Below, piece by piece: positions 57,068-64,000 of a DNA stretch of 64,000 nucleotides (position 1 is the first letter of the stretch; the number at the start of each line of letters is the position of its first letter). The DNA comes from Cannabis sativa (lineage: Eukaryota; Streptophyta; Magnoliopsida; Rosales; Cannabaceae), in the NCBI RefSeq assembly GCF_029168945.1, contig NC_083609.1, positions 23,185,501 to 23,249,500 on the forward strand, read 5' to 3'. The notes beneath the pieces are model-generated. The model was not told where the DNA came from and did no database searches. It worked only from the letters and a program-made list of their open reading frames with translations. A program made the position numbers and the translations under genes.

Positions 57068-57791
57068 TTTATATATAAAATGTGGCTATGTAACAGAATT
57101 CTTGGTTTAATGTTATTATTTATTTTTCTGTCAAAATGTTAACAGAATATTCTAATATTTGACAAAATATTCTGATTAGAAAACGTTAATTATAATTGAT
57201 TAATTTTAGCTAAATAATCCTACCAAAATTTAATCTAACAAATTTCTCTCTCTAGAGCAAAAACCCTAGCCTCCAACACAACATTTACCAGTTTATAACC
57301 TTAGTTATAATTTCTTAAGCTATATTTTATAATTTTTATTTTCATTTTAAAATTTGAAAAATACTAATGAAGACAACATGCTACATGCTATTATACAAAA
57401 GTATTGCATTTATATATCCCACAATGTTTTAAAAATACTTTGGAAAGTTCATCTTGAATTAATTATTAATATGTAATAAAAGATATTAGTTATTATATTA
57501 TTACTTCAAACAAAAAAGTATACCATCAGTTAATTTACTGTTGAAATTGTCAATACTCTACTAACAAATAATATATTTTCCAAATTTTGTCTGTCCACGC
57601 ATTGCAACAAATTATATTTCATAAATATATTTTTTTCTTTAAAAATGAACACAGAGTAATGATGTTGAACCTAATAACTAATAATATTTTTTTAAATTTT
57701 TTAATTGTATTACTTTTTAATAACTTAAAAAAAAAACTAGCATAAAATTTAGTATACATATATAAAAACTAGTACGTAAATTTTTGCTAGT
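57068..57791 (+). mobile_element. Short Helitron, degraded 3' hairpin
   Basis: 5' ATATATAAAATGTGGCTATG, then TAACAGAATTCTTGG; 3' ACGTAAATTTTTGCTAGT ending near 57791. The end aligns with that of the 43050-44785 Helitron, but the hairpin is lost. Contains an AAACCCTAG scrap (57261) like a plant 5' leader. Confidence 0.5.
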
Positions 57792-57800
57792 ATATATATA

Positions 57801-59539
57801 TCTATAAAGGAGAAGTATGAGGCGGTGACGTGGCGGTCTAAAATCTCTCTAAAACTATTATTCTTTTTTCTCCTTAATTCTCTCCATTTTTTAATATTTT
57901 ATTATTATTTTACAAATTAATATTTTACTATTTATATAATATCAATACCACACGTTTTTTTTATTAATATAAATACCCTTCCGGAACTACTTCAATTAAA
58001 AAATATCTAATATCATAATATTAAACATAATTCAAATTCAAAAATATCATTATTAATAATAAATTAATTTCAGCATATAAATGTACCATTAAGAATCACA
58101 CTCCAAGCCTAATTCGTTTTCCAGTCTCATTCTCTCGGTGGCTTGTAACTTATTTTTGTTTGTATATATTTTCTTTCTCTCTCAATATGGAGAAATTGTT
58201 TATGTGATGCATGTGCATTGACATTCATCAATAGAATAGAAGACCTTGTAGAAGCTTGTAAGCATGAAGTAATTATTTTTCCTTAACATTCAAATTTTTT
58301 GTTTTGTGTTTTTTTTTTACAAGAAATTCTAAGTACATGCTTAAAATAGTAAAGCTTATAAGTTGAAGCTAGCTTCTATACCTGAAAGTAATTAATTTTC
58401 CTTATTCAGTTTTTATGTTTCTTTTTTCATTTTAAGTTCATCAAATAGTTATATTTGATATTATTAAAAAGAATTCAGACGAGTTAAAGATAGAGGTAAC
58501 GGATGTAATCTAAGGTGATTTTTCTTTTTCTTTGTTGCGTAAATTATTTTACTACGGATAAAAAAATTATTAATTTGTATTATTTTTTTACTTCTAATTT
58601 TTTTGCAGCAAATCATCTTATTAATTCTCAAAGCCATAAAAAATTATATTTGTTTTTGAACAAAAATAATACTTAAAACATAAATTTACAAATTGATATT
58701 TTACTATCATTTAAATAATTTTTCTATAAAAAAGCATAAATTTATAAATTGATATTTTACTATTATTTTAATTTTTAATAAAAACATAAAACATTTTAAA
58801 AAAAAGTTCGAAAATAAAAAATAAATTTCAAAAAAATATTAAAACGTAAATCAAATATAATTAATCGTAAATTTCGTTTATATACATACATAAAATATCA
58901 ATTAATATATTTATATATATATAAATGAGAGACATAAATCAGTACTTTAAAGCTATTTTCTTTTCTCTATTTAATTTTCTCATTTTTTAATTTTTAATTC
59001 ATATTATATTGCTCTAAAACTATTTTTCTCTTTTCTATGTAATTTTCTCACTTTTTTAATTTTAATTCTATAAAAAAAAAACAAAAATAACTCCATAAAA
59101 CTCAAATTATAGTAATAATAATACAATATACAACCTTAACGTTTTTAACTTTTTTTTTTAACAAGTGATATACGGTGATGATGAAAATAAGTGAGATACA
59201 ATGAGACAACAAGTGAGATACAATAATAACAATAGTTTTGAATGATTAAGATATGAAAATAATGCATTATGGAAAACACTGTAATTTTTTTCTGCACTAC
59301 CCTATTTATTTATTTTTATAAAAATATTTTTTTAACAAAGGAATTTAAAATACTATATATAATAAATTTTAAAAAATTGAGTATTTAATTTTTAATAAAT
59401 AAAATTATTAATAATAATGTGAAATAAGATAATATATTTATAATTTTACTATATATTAGAATTATATTTTTAGGTAACTATTTATTATAATACTAAAAAA
59501 ATTAAATTAGTCGCGCAAAGAGCGACTATATTCCCTAAT
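57801..59539 (+). mobile_element. Helitron with complete termini
   Basis: 5' TCTATAAAGGAGAAGTATGA preceded by A; 3' CTAAT (59535-59539) followed by T, the expected A/T host target. The hairpin at 59508-59528 has a perfect 7-bp stem (TAGTCGC/GCGACTA) and a 7-nt loop, 6 nt before CTAAT. 1739 bp, no Rep/helicase. A CTCTAAAACTATTTTTCTCT-like block followed by a TTTAATTTTCTCATTTTTTA-like block occurs about three times (57840, 58955, 59010), so a related copy may be nested near 58918. Confidence 0.75.
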
Positions 59540-60549
59540 TTTATATAAAATAGATACATATAGCTTAAAAAAAACACATTTAATACCATGTTTAATACGT
59601 ACGTTTAATGTACTTGTTGAGAAATGAGAAGTAATTATACTTAATTCTTAATAATAAAATTAGGTCCAATGATTAACACAAATAATTGGGAGTGGTCGCC
59701 TTTTGATAATGACAACCAACCAATCTATAGACCGATTTCTGGTTAGATAGGACAATTATTCCATAATTACGCAAAAATATCTCAAGCCTAGAAATTCATG
59801 TACCAAACTAAATGCACTTAGTAATTAACTAATTAAAGAGGTATATTTATATTTATGCAACCTCATGGGTCTCTCTCCAGTTCTGGACCTCCAATAAAAG
59901 AAAATAAATCAAAGAAGATGGGTGAAAGTTCAATCATTAAAGAGAGATTTAAAATTGACTCAAAAAAAAAGTAAGAGCAAAGTGCAAATGTAGCTACCTT
60001 TTTGGGTTTTGATAAGTGACACCTAGAAAAAGTCTGCCACTACCATTTTCTTCTTTTCTTTATCTCTCTCTTTGACCCAATTTTGATCATGATTTCTTGA
60101 TGAGGCAATGAAAGACAGCACCTAAACAAGTTAAATGGAGTATGGGTCATTTACAAAACAACTACAAAGATATGACTATGGCATTATAATTAGCTATAGC
60201 ATATAGGGTCCCTCATGGGAAAGTTATTATTATGGTTTAGTTGATTAAAAGGTATTTTTTTTTATATGGGTTATATTTACATACCCCATTTCTAGAACAA
60301 TATTATTGGACTGAACCAAATCAATAACTCCAAATTGAATTGGTCAAAAAAAAAAAAATTACTCTATCTCTTATCTAATAAGGGAATAAAACAGTAAAAT
60401 ATCGAACACTAGTTGCCAATTGCCATTAGCACTTCAAGATTTGCTTTTTTCTCAGTATCATAATATATACAAGCTAGTATAGTGTTTGTATTTTGATAAA
60501 GAGCATATAAATAAATAAACAAATAAACCCTCTAGATAAAATTAGTGGC
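59540..60549. other. Unassigned non-coding sequence
   Basis: Less AT-rich than the Helitrons but without open frames, repeats or recognisable motifs. Confidence 0.4.
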
Positions 60550-60554
60550 CGGCA

Positions 60555-61152
60555 TGTTAGAATTTGAGGATAAGATGAATGAGGTTCCATCCCAAAACCA
60601 ATTGGCAATGGGAGGAGTAGCCCATTCATCTTATATATCACAATTCATTTCCACACATTAGCAATGTGGGACTAACTCTAATACACCCTCCTCACGTTTG
60701 GACCTGGAAAGTGTGGGTATAACGAACAACCTTTAAGAAACCACAGGGCCGAACGTGACATTTGAAAGAATCCCACAAGGCCAAATATCGGGAAATTTGT
60801 GGGTGTACACGTCGGGAAATTTGTGGATTTTGAAACAGGTCAAAGACCCCAACACTAGAAATTGGCACACATTGGCCGAAAGGTCCCAAATGGAGGTTAT
60901 AGGGGAGACAGCGGAAGTATCTGTTTGGACCGGCAGCACTTTGGCTCACAACGGATCACAAACGGCTTTTTGAATGGGGTGGCAATTTAGGCTCATGACG
61001 GATCGCAAGTGGCTCTGATACCATGTTAGAATTTGGAGATAAGGTGAATGAGGTTCCATCCCAAAACCAATTGGCAATGGGAGGAGTAGCCCATTCATCT
61101 TATATATCACAATTCATTTCCACACATTAGCAATGTGGGACTAACTCTAATA
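60555..61152 (-). mobile_element. TRIM (miniature LTR retrotransposon), complete
   Basis: 598 bp with 129-bp direct repeats at 60555-60683 and 61024-61152, flanked by CGGCA at 60550-60554 and 61153-61157. On the minus strand the primer-binding site TGGTATCAGAGCC (61023-61011) follows the 5' LTR and a polypurine tract GTGAGGAGGGTG (60695-60684) precedes the 3' LTR. The LTR begins TATTAGAGTTAGTCCCACAT rather than TG and ends TTCTAACA. The interior is non-coding, with a doubled TCGGGAAATTTGTGG. Confidence 0.92.
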
Positions 61153-61157
61153 CGGCA

Positions 61158-61698
61158 TGAATATAATCTAGAGTTAGAGAAAATGGTTTTATATAATGAA
61201 AAATAATTAATGTAATTACTTACGAGTGATTGGATAAGTTGCTCGTCGTACGTGGACATATACATGCCATGTGAATTAATTGATTCTCTTTCGTGGAAGT
61301 AGCTAGAGAAATGGAGTGAAAATAACAGTAGTACTGTAGTGCATAGAGAATATAAAGTTGGATATGTATGTAAGTGTTATCGTTCGTTTATATATTTATA
61401 TGGATTACAAATTAAAAGGACTAGTATTACAACTCACATATTTGTGCTTTTGAAGATCATGTGGAAAAGTGTTTTAGTTTTTTATTCAATAAAAGAGAAG
61501 TTTAAGATCAATATGGATAGTCACCCTCAAATTCCTGTACCCTGCACATGGCAGTGTTTTTCATTAATGTTTTCTATTAATTACTTTATTCAAATATTTC
61601 ATGTTCTTGTTCAAATATGTCGGACAAATTTTCTTCGATTAATTTTTTCCACGTTCAAATAATTAAACAGATCACGGAATGCTAGTTCTATTAAAGGG
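61158..61698. other. Unassigned sequence between TRIM and copia LTR
   Basis: One plus-strand frame of 107 codons (61339-61662) is rich in Ile/Phe/Tyr and looks like chance in AT-rich DNA. No other feature seen. Confidence 0.4.
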
Positions 61699-62073
61699 TG
61701 CAAGAATTTTGTAAAAAATAAAAACATTTGGTGTAGGTATAATGAACGTAACATTTGGTTGGCTATAACTGTCAAATCAAATCATAAAAAATCCCACATT
61801 GATACAGAGTAACGTGGGTAATATATTTTGGGATATGATTTTGTCCCGTGTACTTTCACGGAATATATTCTGTGGTATATTAGATGGGTCTCTATTAGTT
61901 TCATATGAGAGGGAAACCCTCTGTTCGAAATAAGGAAAAGAAAGTCTGAAAAATGACTTTGTATATTACGTTAGGTTATGTTTGTACAGAGAAAAGATAT
62001 ATATATATGTACAATATGTGGGTCAGCCCAATAAGTATATGGGCTTAAGTAATTGGGCCTAACAATTCTAATA
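61699..62073 (-). mobile_element. 3' LTR of a minus-strand copia element
   Basis: Starts TATTAGAATTGTTAGGCCCA at 62073, right after the polypurine tract. The other boundary is taken as AATTCTTGCA at 61699, which mirrors the start only roughly. A TATA-like run (ATATATATATATC) is near 62000. The 5' LTR lies outside the window, so ends and TSD cannot be checked. Confidence 0.6.
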
Positions 62074-62082
62074 CCCCCCCTT
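62074..62082 (-). other. Polypurine tract of the copia element
   Basis: AAGGGGGGG on the minus strand, between the pol stop codon (62084-62082, overlapping by a base or so) and the LTR. Confidence 0.8.
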
Positions 62083-64000
62083 CAAGATGAACTATACAAA
62101 TTTCTTAAGTTCATCTTGGTTACAAGAGTATGAAAATAAGAAGGAAAAAGGGGTTTTGTAAAAATATCTGCTATGTTGTTTTTGGTAGTGACATGAATTA
62201 GCTTCAATGTGCCTTCGTGGACCTTCTCTCGGACAACATGGCAGTCAATTTCGATGTGCTTCGTTCTTTCGTGGAAGACGGGATTTTCAGAGATGTGAAT
62301 GGCGGCTGTGTTATCGCAATATAGAATGGCGGGGTCTTTGTGGTAAATGCCGAAGTCCCGAAGAATTGCTAACAACCATGTGATCTCGCAAGTGGCATTG
62401 GCCATTGCCCGATATTCTGCTTCAGCGGAAGAACGAGAGACGGTGGACTGCTTTTTTGATTTCCAAGAGATTAGGGAATCGCCAAGGAAGACACAATAGC
62501 CAGAAGTGGACCTTCGAGTGTCACTGCAGGAGGCCCAATCAGCATCTGAAAAAATCTTAAGATGAAAATCTGAATTGGACATGTTAGTTTCAGCATAAGC
62601 AGACAATTTTATAGAAGAGGCAGTTTTAAAAAAAAGCCCTTGGCCAGAAGTGCCTTTGAGATATCGTAAAATTCTATGAGCTGCATCAAGATGAGGAACT
62701 CGCGGATTAGATAAAAATTGACTTAGTTTGTTTACAGCAAAAGAGATATCAGGGCGAGTAATGGTTAGGTAAATGAGTTTACCTATGATGCTGCGATAGA
62801 TTTTTGGGTTTTCTAATGGTTCCCCAATATCGGATGAGAGCCGAACATTGGGTTCCATTGGGATGGAAGCAGGTGCAGCTCCTAAATAACCTGTGTCAGT
62901 TAAAAGTTGTAGGGTGAATGGTCTTTGGGATACAAAAATTCTAGAGGAAGATCGACCAATTTCCAAGCCCAAAATAAATCTCAAAGGGCCAAGATCCTTA
63001 AGTTGAAACACAGAGTTTAGTTGCTGTTTAAAGGAAAGAACAACATTGTCATCATTTGAGGTAACTACTATATCATCCACATATATTAAAAGAGCAAGGA
63101 AAGTGTCTTTGTGATTTTTAATGAATAATGTGGGATCTGAAAGGGATTGAGTAAATCCAGTAGATAAAAGATAATTGCTGAGTTTGGTAAACCATTGTCT
63201 AGAGGCTTGTTTCAAGCCATAAAGACTTTTGTTTAGCTTACAAACAGCATTTGGAGGGATGTCTCCTTTTGGTTTATATCCCTTTGGGAGTGTCATGTAG
63301 ACAGTTTCATGTAAATCGCCATGTAAAAAGGCGTTATTGATATCAAGTTGGTACAAAGACCAATTGTTAATGGCTGCAATAGCAAGCAGTAATTTTAATG
63401 TATTGAACTTTGCAACGGGTGCAAATGTGTGAAAGTAATCAATACCTTCTTGTTGGTTGTAGCCTTTGGCTACTAAGCGAGCTTTGAGTCTTTCAACAGT
63501 GCCATCAGCATTGTATTTGATTCTGTATACCCATTTGCAACCAATGGCATGATGTCCATCAGGAAGGGTAACAACGATCCATGTATCGTTGGCTTCAAGA
63601 GCATCAGTTTCAGTGTCCATAGCTTTTTGCCATTTTGGGTCTTTAGCTGCCATTTTGTAGCTGGTTGGTTCAGCAATGGAGTGGGAAGCAAGGATGGCGG
63701 TACGGAAGTGTTGTGTTAACCTATTATAAGACAAATATTTGTTAATAGGATAAGCAGTGGACATAGTGGCAGTGGTATTGCAAATGTAATCTGAAAGACG
63801 TTTAGGTTTAGATAAAGTTCTTCCTGTTTTTGAAGTGACAGGAGGAGTAACTATTGATTCCCGGGGTGTGGATGGAACTTCATCAGGAGGCGGGATATGT
63901 GTATTGATGTCAGGCACACTTTGAGGAATTTCCATTGTGTGAGAGGGAGTGGCATCATGGTCAGGAACAGATTCATGCTCCTCAGAATTATGTTGAGGTA
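62082..64000 (-). CDS. pol: Ty1/copia pol, reverse transcriptase and RNase H, intact frame
   Basis: The minus-strand frame is open from the window edge to TGA 62084-62082 (about 639 codons). The in-frame Met at 63935 is internal, since the frame is open upstream too. A Pro/Ser/Thr-rich stretch is followed by the RVT_2 domain: DPKWQKAMDTETDALEANDTW, then GCKWVYRIKYNADG, KARLVAKGYNQQEGIDY and FAPVAK, then QLDINNAFLHGDL (catalytic Asp), LYGLKQASRQW and the active-site YVDDIVV. RNase H shows SDADWASCSDTRRSTSGYC, SRSSAEAEYRAMA, LYCDNTAAIHI, and ends NIADIFTKPL. All catalytic residues I can see are present. It resembles the Ale/Retrofit lineage. Gag, protease and integrase would lie right of the window. 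Confidence 0.93.
   Translation of the reverse strand, partial: PQHNSEEHESVPDHDATPSHTMEIPQSVPDINTHIPPPDEVPSTPRESIVTPPVTSKTGRTLSKPKRLSDYICNTTATMSTAYPINKYLSYNRLTQHFRTAILASHSIAEPTSYKMAAKDPKWQKAMDTETDALEANDTWIVVTLPDGHHAIGCKWVYRIKYNADGTVERLKARLVAKGYNQQEGIDYFHTFAPVAKFNTLKLLLAIAAINNWSLYQLDINNAFLHGDLHETVYMTLPKGYKPKGDIPPNAVCKLNKSLYGLKQASRQWFTKLSNYLLSTGFTQSLSDPTLFIKNHKDTFLALLIYVDDIVVTSNDDNVVLSFKQQLNSVFQLKDLGPLRFILGLEIGRSSSRIFVSQRPFTLQLLTDTGYLGAAPASIPMEPNVRLSSDIGEPLENPKIYRSIIGKLIYLTITRPDISFAVNKLSQFLSNPRVPHLDAAHRILRYLKGTSGQGLFFKTASSIKLSAYAETNMSNSDFHLKIFSDADWASCSDTRRSTSGYCVFLGDSLISWKSKKQSTVSRSSAEAEYRAMANATCEITWLLAILRDFGIYHKDPAILYCDNTAAIHISENPVFHERTKHIEIDCHVVREKVHEGTLKLIHVTTKNNIADIFTKPLFPSYFHTLVTKMNLRNLYSSS

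Noticed and set aside
58918..59539. Separate nested Helitron starting at the second ATATAAATGAGAGACATAAA block
   Set aside because: A repeat of the internal block is visible, but there is no TC start and no own hairpin, so it was not called as a separate element.
60692..60973. Overlapping frames of 68-85 codons inside the TRIM
   Set aside because: TRIMs are non-coding; frames overlap on both strands and start or end at element boundaries.
61339..61662. 107-codon plus-strand frame
   Set aside because: Ile/Phe/Tyr/Lys-rich with no domain, typical chance frame in AT-rich DNA.

Overview
This window looks like intergenic nuclear DNA of a flowering plant, most likely a eudicot. It is AT-rich and almost entirely made of transposable elements stacked inside one another: Ty1/copia and Ty3/gypsy LTR retrotransposons, L1-type LINEs, Helitrons, MITEs, a TRIM and long microsatellites. 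I found no intact host gene, tRNA, rRNA or CRISPR array. Host-derived coding sequence is limited to a captured vacuolar iron transporter exon, and possibly a second small exon. Nothing in the sequence lets me name the species.

Layout. 1-3869: two inverted LTRs of a long-LTR copia family (here called family L, LTR about 1.9 kb) with a scrap of copia RNase H between them. 3870-10770: a minus-strand LINE (ORF1 plus ORF2), cut by family L on its 3' side and by a 2.4-kb solo LTR in the endonuclease. 11127-11632: a hAT MITE with an 8-bp target-site duplication (TSD). 11700-15430: a MULE-like fragment, an LTR-like promoter region and a diverged tandem array of about 180-bp period. 15431-17677: a second solo LTR of the 2.3-kb class, sitting just downstream of a TATA box.

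18061-42290 is best read as one old Ty3/gypsy element of the Tat lineage on the minus strand. Its integrase region lies at 40522-41815, and a spliced Transposase_28-type reading frame runs antisense on the plus strand (18061-19397, 36739-36963, about 38886-39604). That antisense gene was split by a 17.3-kb nest (19398-36733, TSD TGGTG). The nest is a family-L copia element that received a gag-only, minus-strand family-L element and a LINE. A solo family-L LTR (36997-38845, TSD TTAAC) later landed in one of the antisense gene's introns.

43050-59539 is Helitron-rich. One Helitron (43050-44785) carries the iron transporter exon, and another (57801-59539) has textbook termini. Between them lie a LINE with a perfect 15-bp TSD (49485-54266), a second 5'-truncated LINE with an RNase H domain (54846-56410), a long-TIR MITE inside an AAT microsatellite, and short tandem duplications. 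60555-61152 is a complete TRIM (TSD CGGCA). 61699-64000 is the 3' end of a minus-strand copia element whose RT-RNase H frame is open for over 630 codons, making it the youngest-looking coding sequence here.

The most unusual material is in the gag-only family-L element: a 3.5-kb non-coding leader with a GC-rich cluster of hairpins and a palindrome near the primer-binding site, and a twice-repeated box conserved between two copies that carry different gag genes.
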